This document shows, one piece after another, positions 26,875 to 35,176 of a stretch of DNA of 59,253 nt. The translations under genes were made by a program, and so were the position numbers. The notes under the pieces were generated by a model. That model was not told the DNA's origin. It searched no databases and saw nothing but the letters and a program-made list of their open reading frames with translations. Location of the stretch: assembly GCF_001687325.1 (NCBI RefSeq), contig NZ_LZRD01000035.1, positions 1-59,253 of the forward strand, given 5' to 3'. The stretch's first letter is position 1. Each line of letters begins with the position of its first letter. The stretch comes from Streptomyces sp. PTY087I2. GTDB taxonomy: Bacteria; Actinomycetota; Actinomycetes; Streptomycetales; Streptomycetaceae.

Positions 26875-27627
26875 TCAGCCCTTCCCCGCCGTCGAGCCCG
26901 CCGCCGCCATCGCCGCCCCCACGATGCCCGCGTTGTTCTGGAGCTGTGCCGGGACCAGCTCGGCCCGGACCTTCTCGATCAGGGGCAGGAACTTCTCCGC
27001 CTTGCGGCTCACGCCGCCGCCGATGATGAACAGTTCCGGCGAGAACAGCATCTCCACGTGCAGCAGGTACTTCTGGACCCGGTGCGCCCAGTGGTGCCAG
27101 CTCAGGTCCTCGTCCTCCTTGGCCTTCGTGGAGGCGTGCTTCTCCGCGTCGTGGCCGTGCAGTTCCAGGTGGCCCAGTTCGGTGTTGGGGACGAGCTTGC
27201 CGTCGGTGAAGACCGCGCTGCCGATGCCCGTACCGAACGTCAGCAGGATGACCGTGCCCGTACGTCCCTTGCCCGCGCCGAACGTCATCTCCGCGACCCC
27301 CGCCGCGTCCGCGTCGTTCAGGATGGTGACGGGCTGACCGATCCGCTCCCCCAGCAGGGTGCGGGCGTCCGTGTCGATCCAGCCCTTGTCGACATTGGCC
27401 GCGGTACGGGTGATGCCGTCCGTGACGACCCCCGGGAACGTGATGCCGACCGGGCCCGACCAGTCGAAGTGGCCGACCACCTCCGCCACGCCGTCGGCCA
27501 CGCCCTCGGGCGTGGCCGGGTGCGGTGTCAGCACTTTGTGGCGCTCCTGCGCCAGGTCTCCGCGGTCCAGGTCCACGGGAGCGCCCTTGATCCCGGATCC
27601 GCCGATGTCCACGCCGAAGATCTCCAT
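26875..27627 (-). CDS. ppgK: Polyphosphate glucokinase
   Basis: A 250-residue ROK-family kinase with an N-terminal phosphate-binding loop FGVDIGGSGIKGAPVD, LNDADAAGVAEMTFG, LLTFGTGIGSAVFTDG and the long ELGHLELHGHDAEKHAS segment typical of actinobacterial PpgK. It phosphorylates glucose using inorganic polyphosphate (and ATP). Length and motifs match the family closely. No clear ribosome site precedes the ATG. It follows ispH on the same strand, 38 bp downstream, and may be cotranscribed with it. Confidence 0.93.
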   Translation of the reverse strand: MEIFGVDIGGSGIKGAPVDLDRGDLAQERHKVLTPHPATPEGVADGVAEVVGHFDWSGPVGITFPGVVTDGITRTAANVDKGWIDTDARTLLGERIGQPVTILNDADAAGVAEMTFGAGKGRTGTVILLTFGTGIGSAVFTDGKLVPNTELGHLELHGHDAEKHASTKAKEDEDLSWHHWAHRVQKYLLHVEMLFSPELFIIGGGVSRKAEKFLPLIEKVRAELVPAQLQNNAGIVGAAMAAAGSTAGKG

Positions 27628-27665
27628 GGAACCCACGGTACGGGCAGGCCGGGCCCCTTGCGCGG

Positions 27666-28646
27666 CTACTCGGCGGAAAGGGCGGCGGCCTCGGCGCGCA
27701 GGTCGCGGCGGAGCTCCTTGGGCAGGGAGAAGGTGATCGACTCGTCGGCCGTCTTCACCGTCTCCACGTCTCCGTAACCCCGCTCCGCCAGCCATTCCAG
27801 GACGCCGTCGACGAGAACGTCGGGGACGGACGCGCCTGAAGTCAGGCCGACCGTGGTCACGCCCTCCAGCCACGCCTCGTCGATCTCGCTCGCGAAGTCG
27901 ACCAGATGGGCGGCGGGGGCTCCCGCGTCCAGGGCGACCTCGACCATCCGGATGGAGTTCGAGGAGTTCTTGGAGCCGACCACGATGACCAGCTCGGCGT
28001 CCTCGGCGAGCTTCTTCACCGCGATCTGGCGGTTCTGCGTGGCGTAGCAGATGTCGTCGCTGGGCGGCGAGAGGAGGTTCGGGAACTTCGACTTGAGCGC
28101 GTCGACCGTCTCCATCGTCTCGTCGACGGACAGGGTCGTCTGCGAGAGCCACACGACCTTCGACTCGTCGCGGACCTCGACGTTCGCCACGTCCTCGGGG
28201 CCGTCGACCAGCTGGATGTGGTCGGGGGCCTCGCCGGAGGTGCCGATGACCTCCTCGTGGCCCTCGTGGCCGATCAGGAGGATGTCGTAGTCCTCCTTGG
28301 CGTACCGGACGGCTTCCTTGTGGACCTTGGTGACCAGCGGGCAGGTCGCGTCGATGGTGGCGAGCTTGCGCTCGGCGGCCTCCGCGTGGACGGTGGGCGC
28401 GACTCCGTGCGCGGAGAACATCACGATGGAGCCCTCGGGCACCTCCGCGGTGACGTCCACGAAGATCGCACCCTTCTTCTCCAGGGTCTGCACGACGTAC
28501 TTGTTGTGCACGATCTCGTGGCGGACGTAGATCGGGGCCCCGTACTGCTCCAGGGCCTTCTCGACGGCGATCACGGCACGGTCCACGCCCGCGCAGTAGC
28601 CACGGGGAGCGGCGAGCAGGACACGGCGGGCAGGCGTTGCAGTCAT
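27666..28646 (-). CDS. ispH: 4-hydroxy-3-methylbut-2-enyl diphosphate reductase
   Basis: A 326-residue iron-sulfur enzyme catalysing the last step of the MEP isoprenoid pathway, giving IPP and DMAPP. The three cluster cysteines are visible in RGYCAGVDRAV (Cys18), DATCPLVTKVH and DDICYATQNRQ; the catalytic Glu and Thr/Ser-Asn stretch follows (VVGSKNSSNSIRMVEVA). An ATG three codons upstream (28655) is possible, but 28646 has a GGGA ribosome-like sequence at better distance. Housekeeping gene. Confidence 0.96.
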   Translation of the reverse strand: MTATPARRVLLAAPRGYCAGVDRAVIAVEKALEQYGAPIYVRHEIVHNKYVVQTLEKKGAIFVDVTAEVPEGSIVMFSAHGVAPTVHAEAAERKLATIDATCPLVTKVHKEAVRYAKEDYDILLIGHEGHEEVIGTSGEAPDHIQLVDGPEDVANVEVRDESKVVWLSQTTLSVDETMETVDALKSKFPNLLSPPSDDICYATQNRQIAVKKLAEDAELVIVVGSKNSSNSIRMVEVALDAGAPAAHLVDFASEIDEAWLEGVTTVGLTSGASVPDVLVDGVLEWLAERGYGDVETVKTADESITFSLPKELRRDLRAEAAALSAE

Positions 28647-28748
28647 GCGTCCCATCGTAAGGCCGTGGCGAACAGGCGCGAGGACGGGCCGATCGGGACA
28701 CTGGTCGCGGTGCGTGTGCGATCAATCGCTGATGGTGGTGGAGGAGTG

Positions 28749-30218
28749 GTGACCTCGGTGTCGGGGAGTGGGCGTGGGAGTGGGAGTGGGCCGGGGAGTG
28801 GTCCCGGCCGCGGTCGCGGCAGCCGTACCGGCGGTTCTGCCGGCAGCCGTACGGAAGAAGGGCGGCTGCGGCGGACTCTGGGGTTCCGGGACCTGGTCGT
28901 CTACGGGCTCCTCTTCATCGCCCCGATGGCCCCCGTCGGCGTGTTCGGCACCCTGGACGCGAAGTCCGGCGGCGCGGTCGCCCTCGTCTACATCGTGGCC
29001 ACCGTGATCATGGGCTTCACCGCCTTCAGTTACGCCCAGATGGTGCGGGTCGCCCCCTTCGCCGGGTCGGTCTTCACGTATGCCCGCAAGGGGCTCGGGG
29101 AAGGGCCGGGGTTCATCGCCGGGTGGATGGCGATGCTCGACTATCTGCTGATCCCCGCCGTCGCCTACCTCTTCTCCGGGATCGCGATGAACGCCCTCGT
29201 ACCGGAGGTCTCGCGGTGGGTGTGGACCGCGATCGCCGTCCTCGTGACCACCCTGCTCAATCTGTGGGGCGTACGGGCCGCCGCCCGCGTCGGCTTCGCG
29301 GTGCTGGCCATGGAGATCGTGGTGCTGCTGGTCTTCGTGGTCTCGGCCGTGGTCGTCCTCGTACGGGACGGAGCGCAGCGCGGCTGGCTGACACCGCTGA
29401 CCGGGGACGCCGGGTTCTCCATGGCGGCGGTGCTGGGGGCCGTTTCGGTCGCCGTGCTGTCGTACCTGGGCTTCGACGCCATCGCCTCGTTCGCCGAGGA
29501 GGTGACGGGCGGTTCGCAGAAGGTGGCGCGGGCGGTGCTGTTCTGCCTGGTGCTCGCCGGTGTCCTGTTCGTGGCCCAGTCGTACCTGGCCGCGCTGCTG
29601 GAGCCCGTGAGCTCGGCGGAGCTGGCGGCGGACCCGGCGGCGCAGGGGTCGGCGTTCTACGACGCGGTGGACGCCTCGGTGGGGACCTGGCTGCACGATC
29701 TGGTGGCGGTCAGCAAGGCGATCGGCGCCGCGTTCGCCGCGCTGGCGGGGCAGGCCGCCGCCGGGCGGCTCGTCTTCGCGATGGCCCGGGAGCGGCGGCT
29801 GCCGCACCTCCTCGCGAAGGTCGACCCGAAGTCGGGCGTGCCGCGGCCGGCGATCCTCGGCGCGGCGATCGTGACGCTGGTGGCCGCCGTGTGGGCGGCC
29901 CGGCGCGACGACGGCCTGGACCATCTGGTCTCGGTGGTGGACATCGGCGCGCTGACGGCGTTCGTCCTGCTGCACGCGTCGGTGGTCGGCTGGTTCGTCG
30001 TACGCCGCATGGCGGGGCCGCCGGTGTGGTGGCGGCACGTCCTCGTCCCGGTGTTCGGCGCGGGGGCGCTCGTCGCGGTCATCGTGGAGGCCACGGCCTC
30101 CGCCCAGGTGGTGGGCCTCTGCTGGCTCGGGGTGGGGCTCGTGGTGCTGGCGGTCCAGGGCACGGGGCGCCGGAGCGGGGCCGAGGGGCCGGGCGGGCCC
30201 GGCCGCATGAAGGCATGA
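28749..30218 (+). CDS. APC family amino acid permease
   Basis: A 489-residue permease: a Gly/Ser/Arg-rich cytoplasmic tail of about 38 residues, then about 12 membrane segments. APC family features include FIAPMAPVGVFG in helix 1, SYAQMVRVAPFAGSVFTYARKGLG in helices 2-3, and YLGFDAIASFAEEVTGGSQKVARAVLF around helix 6. It imports an unidentified amino acid or amine by proton symport. The start is uncertain: GTG 28749 is very close to GGAGGAG, and an in-frame GTG 28758 gives a better spacing. Divergent from ispH. Confidence 0.85.
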   Translation: MTSVSGSGRGSGSGPGSGPGRGRGSRTGGSAGSRTEEGRLRRTLGFRDLVVYGLLFIAPMAPVGVFGTLDAKSGGAVALVYIVATVIMGFTAFSYAQMVRVAPFAGSVFTYARKGLGEGPGFIAGWMAMLDYLLIPAVAYLFSGIAMNALVPEVSRWVWTAIAVLVTTLLNLWGVRAAARVGFAVLAMEIVVLLVFVVSAVVVLVRDGAQRGWLTPLTGDAGFSMAAVLGAVSVAVLSYLGFDAIASFAEEVTGGSQKVARAVLFCLVLAGVLFVAQSYLAALLEPVSSAELAADPAAQGSAFYDAVDASVGTWLHDLVAVSKAIGAAFAALAGQAAAGRLVFAMARERRLPHLLAKVDPKSGVPRPAILGAAIVTLVAAVWAARRDDGLDHLVSVVDIGALTAFVLLHASVVGWFVVRRMAGPPVWWRHVLVPVFGAGALVAVIVEATASAQVVGLCWLGVGLVVLAVQGTGRRSGAEGPGGPGRMKA

Positions 30219-30221
30219 GGC

Positions 30222-30394
30222 TCGGTGGGCCTCAGGTTGAGGTCTGGTGGCGCTCAGCGGGCCCGGTGGGTGCGGTGGGCTCAGCACTGAGGCCGGTGGC
30301 GCTCAGCGGGCCTGGTGGGCCCGGTGGGCCTCAGCACTGAGGCCGGTGGCGCTCAGCGGGCGCGGTGGGCGCGGTGGGCCTCAGGACTGAGCCC
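30222..30394. repeat. About 3.3 tandem copies of a 50-bp repeat
   Basis: Units begin with CTCAG at 30231, 30280, 30330 and 30380, so the period is 49-50 bp. Each unit carries GGTGGCGCTCAGCGGGC followed by GGTGGGCGCGGTGGG-like sequence, and the second and third contain the palindrome CCTCAGCACTGAGG or a close variant. The array fills the gap between the permease stop and xseA. There are no unique spacers, so it is not a CRISPR. It could act as a transcription terminator or attenuator or be a slippage-prone minisatellite. Confidence 0.85.
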
Positions 30395-30442
30395 CCGCGC
30401 CGAGCCCGTGTCCTGTCAGTGGGGGCCGATACGCTCGCCCGT

Positions 30443-31660
30443 ATGGCTCTCAACACGTCCGCGGAAGCGCCGCTGCCCGTCGGCGAGGTGTCCCGGCTCA
30501 TCGGCGGGTGGATCGACCGGCTCGGCGCCATCTGGGTGGAGGGGCAGATCACCCAGCTGTCGCGGCGGCCGGGGGCCGGGGTCGTCTTTCTGACGCTGCG
30601 CGATCCGTCCCACGACATCTCCGTGAGCGTCACCTGTTTCCGGCAGGTCTTCGACCGGATCGCCGATGTGGTGACGGAGGGCGCGCGCGTCGTCGTCCTC
30701 GCCAAGCCCGAGTGGTACGCGCCCCGGGGGCAGCTCTCACTGCGGGCCACCGACATACGGCCGGTCGGCATCGGTGAGCTGCTCGTGCGGCTGGAGCAGC
30801 TGAAGAAGTCGCTCGCCGCCGAGGGGCTCTTCGCGCTCGACCGGAAGAAGCCGCTCCCCTTCCTTCCTCAGCTCATCGGGCTCATCTGCGGGCGGGCCTC
30901 CGCCGCCGAGCGCGATGTCCTGGAGAACGCCCGCCGCCGCTGGCCCGCCGTGCGCTTCGAGGTCCGTAACACCGCCGTGCAGGGGGTGAACGCGGTCGCC
31001 CAGGTGGTGCAGGCGGTCGAGGAGCTGGACGCGCTGGACGAGGTCGACGTGATCGTCGTCGCCCGGGGCGGCGGCAGCGTCGAGGATCTGCTGCCGTTCT
31101 CCGACGAGCAGCTGATCCGGGCCGTGGCCGCCTGCCGTACGCCCGTGGTCTCCGCGATCGGCCACGAACCGGACTCCCCGCTGCTGGACCTGGTCGCCGA
31201 TCTGCGCGCCTCCACGCCCACGGACGCCGCCAAGAAGGTCGTCCCGGACGTGGGCGAGGAGCTGGACCGCGTCCAGCAGTTGCGGGACCGGGCGCTGCGC
31301 ACCGTACGGGGGCTGCTGGACCGTGAGGAGCGAGGGCTCGCGCACGCGCTGGGCCGCCCCGCGATGGAGCGGCCCCAGCGGCTGGTGGACGAGCGCGAGG
31401 CCGAGGTGGACGCGCTCCTCGGGCGCAGCCGCCGGGTCCTGGGCCATCTGCTGGACCGGGCCGACTCCGAGCTGGCGCACACCTTCGCCCGGGTCGTCTC
31501 GCTGTCGCCCGCCGCGACCCTGGAGCGGGGGTACGCCGTGCTCCAGCGGCCCGACGGCCATGTGGTGCGCTCCCCCGCCGAGGCCGGCGCGCCCGGCGAG
31601 CCGCTGCGGGCGCGGGTCTCGGAGGGCGAGTTCACGGTGCGGGTGGACCGGGGCGAATGA
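30443..31660 (+). CDS. xseA: Exodeoxyribonuclease VII large subunit
   Basis: A 405-residue protein. Residues about 15-105 form the OB-fold single-strand DNA binding domain (VEGQITQLSRRPGAGVVFLTLRD), and about 130-330 the catalytic domain (LICGRASAAERDVLENARRRW, DVIVVARGGGSVEDLLPFSDE, AIGHEPDSPLLDLVADLRASTPTDAA). The C-terminal coiled-coil binds the small subunit. It degrades single-stranded DNA from both ends. ATG 30443 lies seven bases after TACGCT, a plausible -10 for a leaderless message. xseB follows. Confidence 0.95.
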   Translation: MALNTSAEAPLPVGEVSRLIGGWIDRLGAIWVEGQITQLSRRPGAGVVFLTLRDPSHDISVSVTCFRQVFDRIADVVTEGARVVVLAKPEWYAPRGQLSLRATDIRPVGIGELLVRLEQLKKSLAAEGLFALDRKKPLPFLPQLIGLICGRASAAERDVLENARRRWPAVRFEVRNTAVQGVNAVAQVVQAVEELDALDEVDVIVVARGGGSVEDLLPFSDEQLIRAVAACRTPVVSAIGHEPDSPLLDLVADLRASTPTDAAKKVVPDVGEELDRVQQLRDRALRTVRGLLDREERGLAHALGRPAMERPQRLVDEREAEVDALLGRSRRVLGHLLDRADSELAHTFARVVSLSPAATLERGYAVLQRPDGHVVRSPAEAGAPGEPLRARVSEGEFTVRVDRGE

Positions 31661-31738
31661 GCGGCCCGCCCCAGCGGCCCCACCAGGGCCGGGGCCGTTC
31701 CCACGATGACGTAGCAGCTCACATTTAGGGTGGATCAC

Positions 31739-31981
31739 ATGACGGACGACGGTACGGCGGCGGCTGCCGCCACGGGCACGCTCGGGTACGAGCAGGCGCG
31801 CGACGAGCTGATCGAGGTCGTGCGCCGGCTGGAGGCGGGCGGCACGACGCTGGAGGAGTCGCTCGCCCTGTGGGAGCGGGGCGAGGAACTGGCCAAGGTC
31901 TGCCGGCACTGGCTGGAGGGCGCCCGCGCCCGGCTCGACGCGGCCCTGGCCCGCCCGCAGGACAGTGCCGACGAGGGCTGA
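31739..31981 (+). CDS. xseB: Exodeoxyribonuclease VII small subunit
   Basis: An 80-residue, mostly helical protein with the family core GYEQARDELIEVVRRLEAGG followed by LEESLALWERGEELAKVCRHWLEGARARLDAAL. It binds the xseA product to form exonuclease VII. ATG 31739 is preferred over GTG 31730 because AGGGTGG sits five bases upstream. The gene lies 78 bp after xseA on the same strand. Confidence 0.95.
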   Translation: MTDDGTAAAAATGTLGYEQARDELIEVVRRLEAGGTTLEESLALWERGEELAKVCRHWLEGARARLDAALARPQDSADEG

Positions 31982-32050
31982 GCCGAGACCTCGCACCAAG
32001 TACCTGCATCATGCAAGGGTGTGCAATGGATCACTCGACTTCGCTTTTAG

Positions 32051-32080
32051 TTGAAAGTTAACCTATCTCTGGCGTACCTT
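32051..32080 (+). promoter_or_regulatory. Promoter for the nitroreductase-family gene
   Basis: TTGAAA (32051-32056), an 18-base spacer and TACCTT (32075-32080) match the vegetative sigma consensus. The start site would fall about 35 bp before the ATG. The region is unusually AT-rich for this genome, and a direct repeat AGTTGAA-AGTTAAC (32049-32062) overlaps the -35, a possible binding site for a repressor. Confidence 0.55.
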
Positions 32081-32120
32081 CGAGCTCTCCCCACCGTGTT
32101 CGTTCGGAAGGTTGCACCAG

Positions 32121-32711
32121 ATGTCCCTCGTTCTCGACCCCGCCGCTCAGGACCTCCTCTTCCGCGAGGCCCGCACCGCCAACACCTTCACCGACGAGCC
32201 CGTGACCGACGAGCAGGTCCAGGCGATCTACGACCTGGTGAAGTTCGGCCCGACCGCCTTCAACCAGTCGCCGCTGCGCGTCGTCCTGGTCCGCTCCGCC
32301 GAGGGCCGCGAGCGTCTGGTGCAGCACATGGCCGAGGGCAACCGGCCGAAGACCGCCACGGCCCCGCTGGTCGCGATCCTGGCAGCGGACAACGAGTTCC
32401 ACGAGGAGCTTCCGGCGCTGCTCCCGCACTTCCCGCAGGCGAAGGACATGTTCTTCGCGGAGCGCCCGGTCCGTGAGTCGGCCGCCGGTCTCAACGCCGC
32501 GCTCCAGGCCGCGTACTTCATCATCGGCGTCCGCGCCGCCGGTCTGGCCGCCGGCCCGATGACCGGTTACGACGCCGCGGGCATCCAGAAGGAGTTCCTG
32601 GACGGCGACCACACCCCGCTGATGGTCGTCAACATCGGCAAGCCGGGCGAGGACGCCTGGTTCCCGCGCAGCCCGCGCCTCTCCTTCGACGAGGTCGTCA
32701 CCACCGTCTGA
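32121..32711 (+). CDS. Nitroreductase family protein, malonic semialdehyde reductase (RutE)-like
   Basis: A 196-residue FMN-dependent oxidoreductase. Family motifs are REARTANTFTDEPVTDEQV, YDLVKFGPTAFNQSPLRVV (FMN-binding), and a C-terminal GYDAAGIQKEFLDGD with LMVVNIGKPGEDAWFPRSPR. The closest named group I recognise is RutE/malonic semialdehyde reductase (HadB/RutE subfamily), but no pyrimidine-degradation genes are nearby, so a general quinone or aldehyde reductase role is equally possible. ATG 32121 follows GGAAGG by nine bases. It is a single-gene transcript with its own promoter and a strong terminator. Confidence 0.85.
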   Translation: MSLVLDPAAQDLLFREARTANTFTDEPVTDEQVQAIYDLVKFGPTAFNQSPLRVVLVRSAEGRERLVQHMAEGNRPKTATAPLVAILAADNEFHEELPALLPHFPQAKDMFFAERPVRESAAGLNAALQAAYFIIGVRAAGLAAGPMTGYDAAGIQKEFLDGDHTPLMVVNIGKPGEDAWFPRSPRLSFDEVVTTV

Positions 32712-32745
32712 GGCACCACCGCCTGAGGCGCCACCGCCTGAGGCA
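32709..32745. repeat. 15-bp tandem repeat, about 2.5 copies
   Basis: CTGAGGCACCACCGC and CTGAGGCGCCACCGC followed by a partial CTGAGGCACGG. It starts at the stop codon of the nitroreductase-family gene, so each unit repeats a TGA stop in frame. Probably a local duplication. Confidence 0.7.
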
Positions 32746-32754
32746 CGGCGTACA

Positions 32755-32800
32755 CGAAGGGCCCCGGAAACACCGTCAGCTGGTGTTCCGGGGCCCTTCG
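32755..32800. terminator. Strong bidirectional hairpin terminator
   Basis: Inverted repeat of about 19 bp (CGAAGGGGCCCCGG-like arm; CGAAGGGCCCCGGA then a single-base bulge and ACACC) around a 7-base loop, between the convergent nitroreductase-family and DUF4245 genes. Confidence 0.85.
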
Positions 32801-32819
32801 CGCGTACGCGGCGCGCGCG

Positions 32820-33362
32820 TCAGGAAGCCGGCGTGGCGGGCGGCGGCGTCGTCTTCAGCGCCTCGGCCATCTCGACCAGGCTCTCCTTCGGCGCCGAGCC
32901 GGTGACCACCGTCGTGTGGCCCTTGCCCGGCAGCACGAGGGCGTTGTACTTCTCGCCCTCCCAGACCTGCCACTCCTTGCCCGCGACCGTCTCGGTCCGG
33001 CCGGTGTCCTTCGCCTTCTGGCTGACCTCGGGGACGTACGTACGCGCGGCGGCGGTGGACTGCTCGACCGCGACGTACCTGCGGTCCGCGTCGAGGAAGC
33101 CCAGGTGCCAGGCCTTGCCCCCGGCCTCGTCGTAGCGGACGGAGGTCGCCTTCCACTGCTCCGGCAGGCCCTCCGGCGCGGCGACCGGGTAGGGGGCGGC
33201 GGTCCGCACCGTCGCCAGCTCCACAGTGAAGTCGACCGCCTTGATCGGGTCGGCGTGCTCGTCCTTCGGGATGAAGAGGTATATGACCCCCGCGCAGGCG
33301 GCGATCACCAAAGTCGACAGGAACATGTCCCGGACTGTCTGCTTGCCTCGCTTGCTTGCCAC
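32820..33362 (-). CDS. DUF4245 membrane-anchored protein
   Basis: A 180-residue protein: basic N-terminus (VASKRGKQTVRDM), one membrane segment (FLSTLVIAACAGVIYLFI) and an exported domain of the DUF4245 type (VDFTVELATVRTAAPYPVAAP, LPEQWKATSVRY, WHLGFLDADRRYVAVEQS, GHTTVVTGSAPKESLVEMAEAL). DUF4245 genes commonly sit divergently beside glpX in actinobacteria, as here. The function is unknown. The GTG start has no well-placed ribosome site. Confidence 0.85.
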   Translation of the reverse strand: MASKRGKQTVRDMFLSTLVIAACAGVIYLFIPKDEHADPIKAVDFTVELATVRTAAPYPVAAPEGLPEQWKATSVRYDEAGGKAWHLGFLDADRRYVAVEQSTAAARTYVPEVSQKAKDTGRTETVAGKEWQVWEGEKYNALVLPGKGHTTVVTGSAPKESLVEMAEALKTTPPPATPAS

Positions 33363-33460
33363 GGCTCCATGGTGGCACGCGGCCTGACACGCCCGGCCGC
33401 AGGGTGCCGGTCGCGGACGGCGACGCCAGCGCGCTCATGCGTGACCCGCACTGCTCATTT

Positions 33461-33476
33461 TATCGACCTACCGATA
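33461..33476. promoter_or_regulatory. Inverted repeat upstream of glpX
   Basis: TATCGACCTACCGATA has perfect 5-bp arms (TATCG/CGATA) around six bases, in an AT-rich patch 53 bp before the glpX start. The following TAGAGT (33475-33480) could be a -10 box. It may be an operator in the glpX/DUF4245 divergent region; the binding protein is not identifiable. Confidence 0.45.
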
Positions 33477-33528
33477 GAGTCGCAGCACCCTCATATCCGG
33501 TCGTCGCCGTACAGAAAGGTGCGCTCCG

Positions 33529-34560
33529 ATGTCCGAGCATCATCTGCCGTCCCAACTGGAGGTCTCCCCGGAGGCCCCCGACCGCAACCTGGCTCTGGAG
33601 TTGGTCCGGGTCACCGAGGCCGCCGCCATGGCGGCCGGGCGCTGGGTGGGCCGCGGCGACAAGATCGGCGCCGACGGCGCCGCCGTGAAGGCCATGCGGA
33701 CCCTCGTCTCGACCGTCTCGATGAACGGCGTCGTCGTCATCGGCGAGGGCGAGAAGGACGAAGCCCCCATGCTGTTCAACGGCGAGCGGGTCGGCGACGG
33801 CACCGGCGCCGAGGTCGACATCGCGGTCGACCCGATCGACGGCACCACGCTCAACGCCAAGGGCATGCCGAACGCGATCGCCGTCCTGGCGGCGGCCGAC
33901 CGGGGCGCGATGTTCGACCCGTCGGCGGTCTTCTACATGGACAAGCTGGTCACGGGGCCCGAGGCGGCGGACTTCGTCGACATCAACGCGCCCGTGGCGG
34001 TGAACATCCGGCGCGTCGCGCGGGCGAAGAACTCCACGCCCGAGGACGTCACCGTCGTCGTCCTGGACCGGCCCCGGCACGAGGGCATCGTCAAGGAGAT
34101 CCGGGAGACCGGCGCGCGGATCAAGTTCATCTCGGACGGCGATGTCGCGGGCTCGATCATGGCGGCCCGCGAGGGCACCGGCGTCGACCTGCTGATGGGC
34201 GTCGGCGGAACGCCCGAGGGCATCATCTCGGCGTGCGCCATAAAGTGCCTCGGCGGCGTCATCCAGGGCAAGCTCTGGCCCAAGGACGAGGCGGAACGGC
34301 AGAAGGCGCTGGACGCGGGCCACGACCTGGACCGGGTGCTGTCCACCGACGACCTGGTCAGCGGCGACAACGTGTTCTTCGTGGCGACGGGGATCACCGA
34401 CGGTGAGCTGATGCGCGGTGTGCGGTACCGCGCGGAGACGGCGACCACCGAGTCCATCGTGATGCGGTCCAAGTCCGGCACGATCCGGTCGATCTCCTCG
34501 ACCCACCGGTTGTCGAAGCTGCGCGCCTACAGCGCCATCGACTTCGACCGCGCGAAGTAG
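33529..34560 (+). CDS. glpX: Class II fructose-1,6-bisphosphatase
   Basis: A 343-residue cytoplasmic enzyme converting fructose 1,6-bisphosphate to fructose 6-phosphate in gluconeogenesis. GlpX features: VVIGEGEKDEAPMLFNGE, the metal-binding DPIDGTTLNAKG, GGTPEGIISACAIKCLGG and SGDNVFFVATGITDGELMRG. The length is normal for the family. It is followed at once by a 19-bp terminator. Actinobacteria rely on this class for gluconeogenesis. Confidence 0.96.
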   Translation: MSEHHLPSQLEVSPEAPDRNLALELVRVTEAAAMAAGRWVGRGDKIGADGAAVKAMRTLVSTVSMNGVVVIGEGEKDEAPMLFNGERVGDGTGAEVDIAVDPIDGTTLNAKGMPNAIAVLAAADRGAMFDPSAVFYMDKLVTGPEAADFVDINAPVAVNIRRVARAKNSTPEDVTVVVLDRPRHEGIVKEIRETGARIKFISDGDVAGSIMAAREGTGVDLLMGVGGTPEGIISACAIKCLGGVIQGKLWPKDEAERQKALDAGHDLDRVLSTDDLVSGDNVFFVATGITDGELMRGVRYRAETATTESIVMRSKSGTIRSISSTHRLSKLRAYSAIDFDRAK

Positions 34561-34586
34561 CCGACGCCCGGGGCGCGTAGAGCGCA

Positions 34587-34630
34587 CGAAGGGGGTGCGG
34601 GGAGCCTGTTCGCTCCCCGCACCCCCTTCG
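34587..34630. terminator. Perfect 19-bp bidirectional terminator
   Basis: Arms CGAAGGGGGTGCGGGGAGC (34587-34605) and its exact complement (34612-34630) around the loop CTGTTC, between the convergent glpX and WhiB-like genes. Confidence 0.9.
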
Positions 34631-34639
34631 CGTACGCGT

Positions 34640-35011
34640 TCAGCCTGCCGCGGCTATGCGCTCGGCCGTCGTCGCGGCCTTGATCTCGATGTCCCGCCGT
34701 CGCCGCCGGGCGAGCGCCACCCGGCGCTCCGCCGCGGTGAGCCCGCCCCACACCCCGTACGGCTCGGGCTGCATCAGCGCGTGCTCCCGGCACTCGATCA
34801 TGACCGGACATCCGCCGCAGACCCGCTTGGCGGCCTCCTCGCGGGCCAGCCGGGCGGCGGTCGGTTCCTTGGAGGGGGCGAAGAAGAGGCCCGCCTCGTC
34901 GCGGCGGCAGGCCGCCTCGGAATGCCAGGGGCCCGCATCGTCCTCCCGAGCGGGGGTCCGCTGGGCCGGAACGGCGGCGACCTGCCGAGGCTGATGCGGC
35001 GATTGCAGCAC
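34640..35011 (-). CDS. WhiB-family transcriptional regulator
   Basis: A 123-residue iron-sulfur regulator. Four conserved cysteines are Cys35 (EAAC), Cys65 and Cys68 (KRVCGGC) and Cys74 (MIEC), followed by the GVWGG turn (86-90) and a strongly basic C-terminus (ERRVALARRRRRDIEIK) for DNA or sigma-factor interaction. Family members bind a 4Fe-4S cluster and act with the principal sigma factor. GTG 35011 has AGGAG six bases upstream. Its position beside glpX resembles the Streptomyces gene named wblI, but I recall this rather than can prove it, so no symbol is assigned. Confidence 0.93.
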   Translation of the reverse strand: MLQSPHQPRQVAAVPAQRTPAREDDAGPWHSEAACRRDEAGLFFAPSKEPTAARLAREEAAKRVCGGCPVMIECREHALMQPEPYGVWGGLTAAERRVALARRRRRDIEIKAATTAERIAAAG

Positions 35012-35176
35012 GGGCTACTCCTGACGACGGCTACGGCTTCGCGAGCGAGAGTCGATGCAGCACTCCCTACCCGCTGTACGTACGCCTATGCACTGAGTGG
35101 CACCGGCGCGCGACTCACCGCAATGCGCCCCCGCGGCTTTCTGGCCGATTACCGGAGGTCGTCCGTCGCGCCGTAT

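Noticed and set aside
26875..28725. Single fused protein covering the ppgK and ispH region in one minus-strand frame
   Set aside because: The upstream part of that frame is a shadow of ispH, which is read in another frame with all three cluster cysteines; ppgK starts at 27627.
30222..30394. CRISPR-like array
   Set aside because: Repeats are contiguous and nearly identical over the full period with no unique spacers, and there are no cas genes.
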